Source: Eudorina sp. 2006-703-Eu-15
Taxonomy: Eukaryota; Chlorophyta; Chlorophyceae; Chlamydomonadales; Volvocaceae
Assembly (NCBI GenBank): GCA_003117195.1
Contig: BDSI01000147.1
Location: forward strand, 1-64,000
Length of the DNA stretch: 64,000 nucleotides
Reading direction: 5' to 3'
The position numbers and the translations under genes are program-made. Under the pieces are notes generated by a model that did not search any database, was not told where the DNA came from, and saw only the letters and a list, made by a program, of their open reading frames with translations. Positions 11,854 through 20,984 of the stretch are shown here, piece by piece. The first letter of the stretch is position 1. Each line of letters begins with the position of its first letter.

Positions 11854-11879
11854 TTTCGGTTTCATATGTGAATCCCGCC
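11854..11879 (-). repeat. T1 right terminal inverted repeat
   Basis: Exact reverse complement of 10241-10266. It is followed by TTA and then the first base of T2. Confidence 0.92.
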
Positions 11880-11882
11880 TTA

Positions 11883-12215
11883 GGCGGCATTCATATATGA
11901 AGCTGGAAAAAAACGTGCCGGAAATGATGCATGAACCAGAAAGGTGTCGTACTGCGTTATTAACTCAGGATGCGTTCACATATCGTTTTCGCGGACGCAA
12001 ACTATTTCCAACGCCTGGGTCATTGGGTCTGGCTAGGCAATTGTTCATATCTCAAGGACCCAATCAGTTTATTATATGAAGGTTGACTCAATTAAGCTGT
12101 GCCATGCTTGCCGAACGAAGCGAACGTCTGTGGAGACAGAAACAAGATAATGACAGCATAGGAAGGACCCCTTTCTTACGCTTACAGCATTTTCTGTTCT
12201 AAATATTCTAATATT
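11883..12215 (-). repeat. T2 left end (3' region of T2)
   Basis: Aligns with the reverse complement of 11560-11879 in T1: the same order of blocks (GTGCCGGAAATGA, AGGTGTCGTACTG, CGCCTGGGTCA, GTGCCATGCTTGCCGAA, CTTACGCTTACAGCATTT), with perhaps one difference in six bases. Similarity ends near 12215 and resumes at about 28605. Confidence 0.85.
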
Positions 12216-12512
12216 TCATTTCCTCTCAATGTGACTATCACTCTGTGGCATAATTGCGGTCGGGAACGGCAAAATCACACCCCGCCCATTTGTTTGCGGC
12301 GCTTGAACTCTAGGAACCGTGAGGACTCGCGCTTCCTTTTGCAATTTATCCTGTACATACCAAGCTTTATTCTTCTTGAAAATGGATTGCAACAGCATTC
12401 GGCAAGCGATCCCCGGACGCGACAAAACGACCATGACGGGCCACCCGGAAGCCCAGAAACAACCCCGCAAGACAGAACGCCCGGGTCGCCCACGCGCCTC
12501 GCCGCACTGTCT
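12216..12512. other. Unidentified flank between T2 and the recombinase-element cluster
   Basis: This does not match T1, although the cluster's own terminal repeat begins only at 12513. With 28079-28590 it would form about 0.8 kb of an older insertion into T2, itself later split by the cluster. A basic frame (ATG 12380, MDCNSIRQAIPGRDKT) runs to the cluster boundary. I do not recognise it. Confidence 0.4.
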
Positions 12513-12662
12513 ATTAGTTCTTGCTCCGACTCATTGCCATTTCTGTTACAGGAATGCTGTGCTAGAAAGGCTCTGCTTCGCAGTAGCAGGCCTCAGGAAC
12601 CGAAAAAGAGAAACCACGAGCAAAGAACGAAACGCGGGCGACGCCCAGGGAGGGCGGGCGGG
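12513..12662 (-). repeat. Split direct repeat B2 (3' terminus)
   Basis: Starts ATTAGTTCTTGCTCCGACTC on the plus strand, which is also the beginning of B1 at 12822, and includes GAGAAACCACGAGC, partly matching B1's GAGAAACCAC. It marks the 3' end of the minus-strand element. Confidence 0.75.
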
Positions 12663-12821
12663 AGCGCGTGCTGAACAACAAAAACAAGATAAGAAAAAGA
12701 CTTGTCACGCGCTAATTAATGCGGTCCTGAGAACACGGACCGCGGGCCGAGCATCTGTCCAACTGCCGGCCCCGAAGGCCTTACGCCTAACTAACCCGGC
12801 TTACTCAAAACGTAAGCCCGC
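12663..12821 (-). repeat. Split direct repeat A2 of copy 1
   Basis: 159 bp from AGCGCGTGCTGAAC to CGTAAGCCCGC. The same sequence appears as A1 at 27920-28078 and as A2 of copy 2 at 19450-19608. Confidence 0.85.
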
Positions 12822-12867
12822 ATTAGTTCTTGCTCCGACTCATTGCCAAAAGAAGAGAAACCACCAT
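12822..12867 (-). repeat. Split direct repeat B1 of copy 1
   Basis: Shares 27 bases (ATTAGTTCTTGCTCCGACTC...) plus the AAGAGAAACCAC block with B2 at 12513. It lies directly after the recombinase stop codon on the element's strand. Confidence 0.7.
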
Positions 12868-14294
12868 CTAGCGGTTGAAGTATTGCACACCGAACGGCGC
12901 CACGCGCCGCGCCGCTAGAGGGCCAAAAAACGCGACGGCCTTCGGGCAGGAGCGCACCCCCATATCCAGGTAGTGCTCCCGTAACGCCGAAGAGTTAGCC
13001 GCCCAACCGCCGAACGCCTCCACGACTTCGAGCGGAACACCAGCCGCGCGCGCTGCCGACGCGCCACCGCGACGCAGACTATACAACGTGTGCACGCCGC
13101 GCAAGTGCACCAACCCGCATCGTGCGAGAACCAAATCAAACCAACGCTCGGCGACCGCCGTCGACCGACGCGCCGACCAGAGCCCCGCCGGGGACCGAGC
13201 CAGCTGCTGCTCCAAAGCCAAACGCAACCACGGGAGGCCGCACAGGGGAAACTGCAAAACCGGTGCATGCTCGGGGACACAATGCGACCCTTCCAGCTAA
13301 GGGGCTTGTACTGAAAAACCGCCTCGCCATCGACCAAGGAGACGCGGGCCCACACCACTGACAGCAACGAATCCGGCCGCAAAAAGAGACAGAAATCCAG
13401 AACCACGAACAGCAGAGGCATGAAGAGATCCGACTGAACGGACACGGACGGGAGACATTCGTACAGGCGCCAAGCGTCTGCAGCGCTAAAAGCCAACACT
13501 AACGACGACGGTGCGGAGAGGGAAACCTGCAGGCGCGCCCAGCCCTTGCGAAAAGCCGCCAACAAGACATTGTCTCCGTCACAAGGCTTCGCGAAACCTA
13601 GTAAATCGTGCACCGAGTTAATTGCGCTGAAATAAGGCTGCGCCGTGCGCGCCTGAACCGTGCCCTTAGACGCCAGGAACTGAGCCCAGAGCAACCCCGT
13701 ATACTGCGTGGCAGGCAGGAACTCCAAGCCCTCCGCCACACAAAAACGCACAAAGGCCGCAAAGTGCGAACCATACGACTTCCAAGAAGACGCCCCTACA
13801 CGGGCCATCACAACCTGGGCGATGGACCTGAGGCGCCCTTCGTGATCTGCTCCGGGGGCGAACGATTGCAGATGCGAGACAACCAAGTCAGTTACGACAG
13901 GGGGCGCACCCACACCTCGAAGGTCGAGTGCATAGCGAGGGGCCGCGCCCCCGTCCGCGCGGGTGCCACGTGCGAGTGCCCAGTCTACCACTGCACTCGG
14001 ACCGCCACGACCTGCCACTGCGGGGGCGGAAGGAAGGAGCTCGAGCCCCCTTCGCCCGGTGCGAACAGCGCTGTGTTCGACGGCAGGAACACCAAATCCG
14101 TGGCCAACTCCATCAACTGCTGCCACCACGCCTGCGCCGTCCAGTACGGCACCACCAGCGTAACGCACGCTCTCTCCTCCCGCACCTTCTGCACCAGGGC
14201 CATCATGAAATCGGGATCCAGGGGCGGGCAGCCGTAAGCGTTGAGCCCGACCCAGGACTGCAACAAGGCGTTGACACCGGAAGACCCCGGGCAA
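12868..14294 (-). pseudogene. Tyrosine recombinase, copy 1 (one frameshift)
   Basis: Tyrosine recombinases of this group integrate the extrachromosomal DNA copy of the element. The frame runs from the overlap with the RT 3' end through VVTDLVVSHLQS, MARVGASSWKSYGSHF (the N-terminal SAM-like core-binding part) and the catalytic half. Visible catalytic motifs are LRPDSLL (first Arg), LYSLRRGGASAAR (second Arg; Tyr replaces the usual His before SLRR), GGWAANSS and HYLD (the nucleophile Tyr). The frame is broken once, near 13255, by a CCCC run one C shorter than in copy 3 (VSPEHAPV region). The start codon is uncertain because the gene overlaps RT; the first in-frame ATG lies inside the RT gene. 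Confidence 0.75.
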
Positions 14295-15018
14295 TGATGG
14301 CGCGAGAAGAAGCGCGGCAACTGCGTGTTGACGTGAGTGGCGAACAAGTCCACGTCATGCGCCCCAAAACGCTGATCTAAAAGACGGAAGAACCGCGGAT
14401 GCAACCGGTAATCGTCCCGATCCACCCAGCGGGAGGCCGCGTCGGCCTCGTTATCAGCACTAGCGACACGCTCCACTTGCAAAACAATGCTGTGCTCCTG
14501 AAGGAACGCCCACAACAACTTCATCTCAGCGTGCATGGCGGGGGACCGCGATGAGAGGCGCCCCAAAACCGCCTGAGTGCACGTGTTATCCTCCTTGATG
14601 AGAACCACCCGCTGCCGTACGTACGGGAGGAACGATTCTAACGCGTGCCGGACTGCGCGGAGCTCCTTCCAATTGATATGCGCGGGGAACTCCTCCGAAG
14701 ACCAATAACCCCGCGCGACGCGACCATGCAGTACGGCCCCCAGGAGTGACGGGACGCATCAACAGACAACTCCACAGCAGCCGGGCCGATATGGATAGCG
14801 GCCGAGCAATGGCGGGCGGGGATGTCCGCCCACCAGTCGAGGTCCCGTAACGAGCCTCGCGAGAGCCGCACACGCCCCGACCAGCCCACAGGCTGCTTCA
14901 TATCATCATAGAAATTGCGGAGGAAAAGAGGGGCGGGGGTGAGGGCCAGCTTGACACTCTGCGCGAAACCACACAGCTTGGCCAGCTCACGCTTCTGCAC
15001 TAAGCGGCGATTCTCCAT
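13985..15018 (-). pseudogene. RT-RNase H, copy 1 (N-terminally truncated)
   Basis: Begins in the connection region (KRELAKLCGFAQSVK) and contains RNase H (VELSVDASRHSWG, NWKELRAVRHAL, IKEDNTCTQ, ADNEADAASR) and the Dam-like tail (DVDLFATHVNTQLPRFF ... LVVPYWTAQAWW). A run of five C at about 14745, against six G in copies 2 and 3, shifts the frame just after the SWG motif. The same short run is present in copy 4, the other minus-strand copy. The fingers and palm, including YLDD, are missing. Confidence 0.75.
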
Positions 15019-15030
15019 TTCTCTTGTTTT

Positions 15031-15056
15031 TGTTGTTCAGCACGCGCTGAACAACA
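15031..15056. promoter_or_regulatory. 11-bp perfect palindrome at A/internal border, copy 2
   Basis: TGTTGTTCAGC, loop ACGC, GCTGAACAACA. It lies exactly where repeat A ends and the internal region begins. In A2 only the left arm is present. It could be a recombinase crossover site or an RNA hairpin at the 5' end of the transcript; both are inferences. Confidence 0.6.
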
Positions 15057-15175
15057 GGGCAGGTCCCGCGCCAATCGGCGCGCTTCTGTTTTATACCTCC
15101 GCTGTGCTTACGGCTATTCAGCAAGACCCAACGGGTAGAGTGCTAAAATTAGAGCACCTAATTATCACCGACGTC

Positions 15176-16303
15176 ATGGACGTTCTTCGTCTGTTACTGG
15201 TCGGTTTTGCCGCCATGAGCGGCGTTTTAGCCATGGATCCGTCCTTGGGCGGTGTCCCGGGTGCGGTAGTTTATACCAACCCGATGGTTTTCTCTCGTCC
15301 CGGCACTCCGGGCGGGCTTGGTGGCCTTCACCTCACTGGCGCTAGTGGTTTTGCGGGAGCGGGTGGCGTGGCGGGCAACCTTGCATCGGCTGCTCAACAA
15401 GTAACTGGTGCTGGTGTGCAAGTCCCTCACCCTCCGTCCAACCCGCTGGCCGCCCAGATGGAGCATCAGACCAACATCATTCTTCAACTGCAACAGCAGA
15501 TGATGGCTCTGACCAACCATGTTAACAACGTGCAAAGTCAAGGTGGGCACCCCGGTGTAGAGGATTATAACTTCTTGGCGCGGCAGTTTCAGGATCCGCG
15601 CGCGCAGCAATCGCCGGAGACCTCACGTTTTCCGTTCTCGCGGCGTGTGTTGTCAGGGTTGCCGGCGGGCGAGATCGGGGTCCAGAATATGGTTTTGTTA
15701 AATTTTAAGGCGTTTCCGGAGTGGCGTGACTTAGAGTATTCGCAGCGTAATCACCCGGATCGCGCCGGATCCCTGCTTTATGAGCTTGGTATCTTGATGA
15801 CTATTCTGTCCATATCGGAGTTGCTTGCCAGTGGTTTGGATGCGTTGATTAGGAGCGCGGTGTCCATGGGCATGCAGCAAAATTGGGCAGGGGTGGCTCT
15901 GAACACCTTCCGTACGCTGCGTTACAATGTGTCGTGGATGCAAGCTTTAGCATCCTCCCGCATCAATTGTCTCGTCGAGTTTTCCGCGCGCGGACGGGAC
16001 GGTCTAGTCGTGCTGCACCAGCGCTATTTCGCTACAGCAGAGCGTTCGGATCAGGATGAGGTTTTGCGTGAATTTGATGATGATCTTTCCCGTGCTCATC
16101 AGAAGTCTTCGGCAAAGCACCTCGCAGAGAAGCAGTACAAGAATCGCGGCCACGGTGGTCAATTCGGTCATTTTCAGCAGGGACGTGGTCGTCGTGGTCG
16201 CGGTGGTGGCAACGGCGGTCGCGGTTTCCAGCCCAATAGGGCCGCGGCCGCTGCGGCGGGCGGTGCAGCTCCGGGCGCGGGGCCCCGGGGCAGGGCTGAG
16301 TAG
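15176..16303 (+). CDS. Gag-like protein, recombinase retrotransposon copy 2
   Basis: About 375 residues from ATG 15176; an alternative start is ATG 15233. The N-terminus is hydrophobic (MDVLRLLLVGFAAMSGVLAM), then Gly/Pro-rich. Next come a Gln-rich coiled-coil-like stretch (HQTNIILQLQQQMMALTNHVN) and a globular alpha-rich region. The tail is basic and RGG-rich (GRGRRGRGGGNGGRGF), which probably binds RNA in place of a zinc knuckle. Its position, first gene before RT with the RT ATG four bases after the stop, fits gag. The last residues differ from copy 3 because a G run is one base shorter near 16278. I recognise the family by context rather than by a signature motif. Confidence 0.7.
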   Translation: MDVLRLLLVGFAAMSGVLAMDPSLGGVPGAVVYTNPMVFSRPGTPGGLGGLHLTGASGFAGAGGVAGNLASAAQQVTGAGVQVPHPPSNPLAAQMEHQTNIILQLQQQMMALTNHVNNVQSQGGHPGVEDYNFLARQFQDPRAQQSPETSRFPFSRRVLSGLPAGEIGVQNMVLLNFKAFPEWRDLEYSQRNHPDRAGSLLYELGILMTILSISELLASGLDALIRSAVSMGMQQNWAGVALNTFRTLRYNVSWMQALASSRINCLVEFSARGRDGLVVLHQRYFATAERSDQDEVLREFDDDLSRAHQKSSAKHLAEKQYKNRGHGGQFGHFQQGRGRRGRGGGNGGRGFQPNRAAAAAAGGAAPGAGPRGRAE

Positions 16304-16306
16304 CAC

Positions 16307-18287
16307 ATGGGCTCCCCTTTGCATGAGCGGGTATCTGCGCGGGTTGCGGCCTGGAAGGCTATAGGCGCGGACGCACGCACGTTGCACGTCTTGAAGCATG
16401 GCGTGCCGGTCGAGTTTCGGGGTGGTGGTCCGCCTCCTGCGTTTGAGCTCCCTTCCTTCCCTGTCACTGAAGCGCAGCGTCGTTGGTGGTTGGAGACGGA
16501 GGAGCCGCGTTTGGTGGCTCTGGGCGCCATCTCTAGGGTGGACCCCTCTCGCTCGGTAGATCACGTGGTCAATGCGTTCTGTGTGCCTAAAGGCAGCGGG
16601 TCATGGCGTCTGGTCGTGAACCTCAAGCGCATGAACGTCGCTCAGAAGGCGTATAAGTGCCGTTACGAGTCTCTCCGTACCTTGCGGCGTATGGGGATCG
16701 AGGACTCGTGGATGGTCAAGGTCGATCTGGCCGACGCCTTCTACCATATTCCCATTCGTCAGTCCGATCGGCGTTATTTCGTGTTTCGTTTCTGTGGCGT
16801 CCTGTATGAGATGAATGCGCTCCCGATGGGGTGGCTCAACAGCCCGTATTGGTTTACCAAGATCATGCGGAACGTTGTGCGCTTCTGGCGGGACCCCTTG
16901 GCGGCGGCGGGCAGCGGGCGGCGGCGGCTCGCGCCCCCATGCCGCCCCACGAGTTTTTCCCGAAGGGGCGAGGTGGGCGGCCAGCCCGTCTCGGCGCTCG
17001 CGTCCTTCCGTACCTGGACGATTTTTTGTTCGTGTTCGCGTCTAAGAGGCAGGCAGAGTTGGGCGCCCGCTGGGTGCGAGAGAGCATTGAGTTTCTGGGG
17101 CTTTCCTGTCACCCCACGAAGTGTGAGTGGGAGCCGTCGCAGTCTGTCTATCACTTGGGCATCACGGTCAATACGGCGACCGGCTTGTTTGAGGTCCCTG
17201 CTGAGAAGCTTGCTAAGCTGCGACGTCTGGCTGTCGGGTTGCGGGTCACGGCTAAGAAGAATCGCCGCTTAGTGCAGAAGCGTGAGCTGGCCAAGCTGTG
17301 TGGTTTCGCGCAGAGTGTCAAGCTGGCCCTCACCCCCGCCCCTCTTTTCCTCCGCAATTTCTATGATGATATGAAGCAGCCTGTGGGCTGGTCGGGGCGT
17401 GTGCGGCTCTCGCGAGGCTCGTTACGGGACCTCGACTGGTGGGCGGACATCCCCGCCCGCCATTGCTCGGCCGCTATCCATATCGGCCCGGCTGCTGTGG
17501 AGTTGTCTGTTGATGCGTCCCGTCACTCCTGGGGGGCCGTACTGCATGGTCGCGTCGCGCGGGGTTATTGGTCTTCGGAGGAGTTCCCGCGCATATCAAT
17601 TGGAAGGAGCTCCGCGCAGTCCGGCACGCGTTAGAATCGTTCCTCCCGTACGTACGGCAGCGGGTGGTTCTCATCAAGGAGGATAACACGTGCACTCAGG
17701 CGGTTTTGGGGCGCCTCTCATCGCGGTCCCCCGCCATGCACGCTGAGATGAAGTTGTTGTGGGCGTTCCTTCAGGAGCACAGCATTGTTTTGCAAGTGGA
17801 GCGTGTCGCTAGTGCTGATAACGAGGCCGACGCGGCCTCCCGCTGGGTGGATCGGGACGATTACCGGTTGCATCCGCGGTTCTTCCGTCTTTTAGATCAG
17901 CGTTTTGGGGCGCATGACGTGGACTTGTTCGCCACTCACGTCAACACGCAGTTGCCGCGCTTCTTCTCGCGCCATCATTGCCCGGGGTCTTCCGGTGTCA
18001 ACGCCTTGTTGCAGTCCTGGGTCGGGCTCAACGCTTACGGCTGCCCGCCCCTGGATCCCGATTTCATGATGGCCCTGGTGCAGAAGGTGCGGGAGGAGAG
18101 AGCGTGCGTTACGCTGGTGGTGCCGTACTGGACGGCGCAGGCGTGGTGGCAGCAGTTGATGGAGTTGGCCACGGATTTGGTGTTCCTGCCGTCGAACACA
18201 GCGCTGTTCGCACCGGGCGAAGGGGGCTCGAGCTCCTTCCTTCCGCCCCCGCAGTGGCAGGTCGTGGCGGTCCGAGTGCAGTGGTAG
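16307..18287 (+). pseudogene. RT-RNase H with Dam-like tail, copy 2 (two frameshifts)
   Basis: Same protein as copy 3 (20985-22967). The RT palm motif DLADAFYHIPI is intact in the first frame. A C lost from the CCCCCC run near 16937 shifts the frame before YLDDFLFVF, which then reads on in the frame open from 16831. A second lost C near 17585 (TTCCCGCG against TTCCCCGCG) shifts it again within RNase H, so the rest is read from about 17568. Both changes are in homopolymer runs, so they may be sequencing errors rather than real mutations. Confidence 0.78.
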
Positions 18288-19403
18288 ACTGGGCACTCGC
18301 ACGTGGCACCCGCGCGGACGGGGGCGCGGCCCCTCGCTATGCACTCGACCTTCGAGGTGTGGGTGCGCCCCCTGTCGTAACTGACTTGGTTGTCTCGCAT
18401 CTGCAATCGTTCGCCCCGGAGCAGATCACGAAGGGCGCCTCAGGTCCATCGCCCAGGTTGTGATGGCCCGTGTAGGGGCGTCTTCTTGGAAGTCGTATGG
18501 TTCGCACTTTGCGGCCTTTGTGCGTTTTTGTGTGGCGGAGGGCTTGGAGTTCCTGCCTGCCACGCAGTATACGGGGTTGCTCTGGGCTCAGTTCCTGGCG
18601 TCTAAGGGCACGGTTCAGGCGCGCACGGCGCAGCCTTATTTCAGCGCAATTAACTCGGTGCACGATTTACTAGGTTTCGCGAAGCCTTGTGACGGAGACA
18701 ATGTCTTGTTGGCGGCTTTTCGCAAGGGCTGGGCGCGCCTGCAGGTTTCCCTCTCCGCACCGTCGTCGTTAGTGTTGGCTTTTAGCGCTGCAGACGCTTG
18801 GCGCCTGTACGAATGTCTCCCGTCCGTGTCCGTTCAGTCGGATCTCTTCATGCCTCTGCTGTTCGTGGTTCTAGATTTCTGTCTCTTTTTGCGGCCGGAT
18901 TCGTTGCTGTCAGTGGTGTGGGCCCGCGTCTCCTTGGTCGATGGCGAGGCGGTTTTTCAGTATAAGCCCCTTAGCTGGAAGGGTCGCATTGTGTCCCCGA
19001 GCATGCACCGGTTTTTGCAGTTTCCCCTGTGCGGCCTCCCGTGGTTGCGTTTGGCTTTGGAGCAGCAGCTGGCTCGGTCCCCGCGGGGCTCTGGTCGGCG
19101 CGTCGGTCGACGGCGGTCGCCGAGCGTTGGTTTGATTTGGTTCTCGCACGATGCGGGTTGGTGCACTTGCGCGGCGTGCACACGTTGTATAGTCTGCGTC
19201 GCGGTGGCGCGTCGGCAGCGCGCGCGGCTGGTGTTCCGCTCGAAGTCGTGGAGGCGTTCGGCGGTTGGGCGGCTAACTCTTCGGCGTTACGGGAGCACTA
19301 CCTGGATATGGGGGTGCGCTCCTGCCCGAAGGCCGTCGCGTTTTTTGGCCCTCTAGCGGCGCGGCGCGTGGCGCCGTTCGGTGTGCAATACTTCAACCGC
19401 TAG
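17978..19403 (+). pseudogene. Tyrosine recombinase, copy 2 (several homopolymer frameshifts)
   Basis: Overlaps the RT 3' end, then runs through SWKSYGSHFAAFVRFC, LRPDSLL, SLRRGG and HYLD to the stop at 19401-19403. Frame changes relative to copy 3 lie at a C run near 18413, a C run near 18996 and its T-run neighbour at 19013, and CCCCG at 19079. The C-terminal 124 codons are open again from 19029. The gene ends FGVQYFNR, the complete C-terminus that copy 3 has lost. Confidence 0.72.
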
Positions 19404-19449
19404 ATGGTGGTTTCTCTTCTTTTGGCAATGAGTCGGAGCAAGAACTAAT
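19404..19449 (+). repeat. Split direct repeat B1, copy 2
   Basis: Directly after the recombinase stop: ATGGTGGTTTCTCTTCTTTT up to AAGAACTAAT. It matches the B1 of copy 1 in reverse complement. Confidence 0.7.
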
Positions 19450-19608
19450 GCGGGCTTACGTTTTGAGTAAGCCGGGTTAGTTAGGCGTAAGGCCTTCGGG
19501 GCCGGCAGTTGGACAGATGCTCGGCCCGCGGTCCGTGTTCTCAGGACCGCATTAATTAGCGCGTGACAAGTCTTTTTCTTATCTTGTTTTTGTTGTTCAG
19601 CACGCGCT
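19450..19608 (+). repeat. Split direct repeat A2, copy 2
   Basis: 159 bp beginning GCGGGCTTACGTTTTGAGTA and ending CAGCACGCGCT. Same as A1 of copy 4 and A2 of copy 1. Confidence 0.85.
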
Positions 19609-19705
19609 CCCGCCCGCCCTCCCTGGGCGTCGCCCGCGTTTCGTTCTTTGCTCGTGGTTTCTCTTTCTCTAGCTCGTGGTTTCTCTTTTTCGTTCGGCGG
19701 TTGTT
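19609..19705 (+). repeat. Shortened B2 and junction to copy 3
   Basis: Starts as B2 (CCCGCCCGCCCTCCCTGGGC) but contains a small duplication of CTCGTGGTTTCTCTTT and breaks into the 5' end of copy 3, giving a tandem head-to-tail junction between two copies. Confidence 0.65.
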
Positions 19706-19707
19706 TT

Positions 19708-19733
19708 TGTTGTTCAGCACGCGCTGAACAACA
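19708..19733. promoter_or_regulatory. Palindrome at A/internal border, copy 3
   Basis: Same TGTTGTTCAGC-ACGC-GCTGAACAACA inverted repeat as at 15031. Confidence 0.6.
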
Positions 19734-19852
19734 GGGCAGGTCCCGCGCCAATCGGCGCGCTTCTGTTTTATACCTCCGCTGTGCTTACGGCTATTCAGCA
19801 AGACCCAACGGGTAGAGTGCTAAAATTAGAGCACCTAATTATCACCGACGTC

Positions 19853-20977
19853 ATGGACGTTCTTCGTCTGTTACTGGTCGGTTTTGCCGCCATGAGCGGC
19901 GTTTTAGCCATGGATCCGTCCTTGGGCGGTGTCCCGGGTGCGGTAGTTTATACCAACCCGATGGCTTTCTCTCGTCCCGGCACTCCGGGCGGGCTTGGTG
20001 GCCTTCACCTCACTGGCGCTAGTGGTTTTGCGGGAGCGGGTGGCGTGGCGGGCAACCTTGCATCGGCTGCTCAACAAGTAACTGGTGCTGGTGTGCAAGT
20101 CCCTCACCCTCCGTCCAACCCGCTGGCCGCCCAGATGGAGCATCAGACCAACATCATTCTTCAACTGCAACAGCAGATGATGGCTCTGACCAACCATGTC
20201 AACAACGTGCAAAGTCAAGGTGGGCACCCCGGTGTAGAGGATTATAACTTCTTGGCGCGGCAGTTTCAGGATCCGCGCGCGCAGCAATCGCCGGAGACCT
20301 CACGTTTTCCGTTCTCGCGGCGTGTGTTGTCAGGGTTGCCGGCGGGCGAGATCGGGGTCCAGAATATGGTTTTGTTAAATTTTAAGGCGTTTCCGGAGTG
20401 GCGTGACTTAGAGTATTCGCAGCGTAATCACCCGGATCGCGCCGGATCCCTGCTTTATGAGCTTGGTATCTTGATGACTATTCTGTCCATATCGGAGTTG
20501 CTTGCCAGTGGTTTGGATGCGTTGATTAGGAGCGCGGTGTCCATGGGCATGCAGCAAAATTGGGCAGGGGTGGCTCTGAACACCTTCCGTACGCTGCGTT
20601 ACAATGTGTCGTGGATGCAAGCTTTAGCATCCTCCCGCATCAATTGTCTCGTCGAGTTTTCCGCGCGCGGACGGGACGGTCTAGTCGTGCTGCACCAGCG
20701 CTATTTCGCTACAGCAGAGCGTTCGGATCAGGATGAGGTTTTGCGTGAATTTGATGATGATCTTTCCCGTGCTCATCAGAAGTCTTCGGCAAAGCACCTC
20801 GCAGAGAAGCACTACAAGAATCGCGGCCACGGTGGTCAATTCGGTCATTTTCAGCAGGGACGTGGTCGTCGTGGTCGCGGTGGTGGCAACGGCGGTCGCG
20901 GTTTCCAGCCCAATAGGGCCGCGGCCGCTGCGGCGGGCGGTGCAGCTCCGGGCGCGGGGGCCCCGGGGCAGGGCTGA
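19853..20977 (+). CDS. Gag-like protein, recombinase retrotransposon copy 3
   Basis: 374 codons from ATG 19853. It is nearly identical to the copy 2 protein, with a Val-to-Ala change near residue 39 and the C-terminus reading ..APGAGAPGQG. Order of parts: hydrophobic N-terminus, Gly-rich segment, Gln-rich helix, globular core, RGG-rich basic tail. It stops seven bases before the RT start codon at 20985, so reinitiation or a polycistronic reading is plausible. This is the better reference for the family because RT downstream is intact. Confidence 0.72.
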   Translation: MDVLRLLLVGFAAMSGVLAMDPSLGGVPGAVVYTNPMAFSRPGTPGGLGGLHLTGASGFAGAGGVAGNLASAAQQVTGAGVQVPHPPSNPLAAQMEHQTNIILQLQQQMMALTNHVNNVQSQGGHPGVEDYNFLARQFQDPRAQQSPETSRFPFSRRVLSGLPAGEIGVQNMVLLNFKAFPEWRDLEYSQRNHPDRAGSLLYELGILMTILSISELLASGLDALIRSAVSMGMQQNWAGVALNTFRTLRYNVSWMQALASSRINCLVEFSARGRDGLVVLHQRYFATAERSDQDEVLREFDDDLSRAHQKSSAKHLAEKHYKNRGHGGQFGHFQQGRGRRGRGGGNGGRGFQPNRAAAAAAGGAAPGAGAPGQG

Positions 20978-20984
20978 GTAGCAC

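Larger units (their letters stand above)
10241..11879 (+). mobile_element. TIR DNA transposon T1 (PIF/Harbinger-like ends)
   Basis: A 1639 bp element is bounded by perfect 26 bp terminal inverted repeats beginning GGCGGGATTCACATATGAAA. It is flanked by TTA at 10238-10240 and again at 11880-11882, a 3-bp TSD. A TTA/TAA duplication is characteristic of the PIF/Harbinger superfamily; that assignment rests on the TSD and is an inference. The only gene inside is the spliced ORF at 10720-11323, and no DDE transposase is present, so the element would be non-autonomous. A second copy (T2) starts immediately at 11883 in the opposite orientation, sharing the middle TTA. Confidence 0.82.
12513..15018 (-). 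mobile_element. Recombinase retrotransposon copy 1, 5'-truncated
   Basis: Holds B2 (12513-12662), A2 (12663-12821), B1 (12822-12867), the recombinase gene, and the RT gene only from its middle. At 15013-15018 the RT frame is cut by the start of copy 2, in the opposite orientation. The gag and N-terminal RT are absent. Confidence 0.85.
15019..19705 (+). mobile_element. Recombinase retrotransposon copy 2
   Basis: Its 5' end is shortened: only the last ~35 bp of repeat A (CTTGTTTTTGTTGTTCAGCA) is left before the palindrome at 15031. It then holds gag, RT, recombinase, B1 (19404-19449), A2 (19450-19608) and a shortened B2 up to copy 3. Several C/G-run length changes break its reading frames. Confidence 0.82.

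Noticed and set aside
12915..14294. Bacterial or phage integrase contamination
   Set aside because: The gene sits in a gag-RT-recombinase element with split direct repeats, an established eukaryotic retrotransposon layout.
13608..14380. Antisense frames of the recombinase/RT genes (for example 13608-14237 plus)
   Set aside because: They mirror the minus-strand genes, recur in every copy with the coding strand reversed, and have no motifs.
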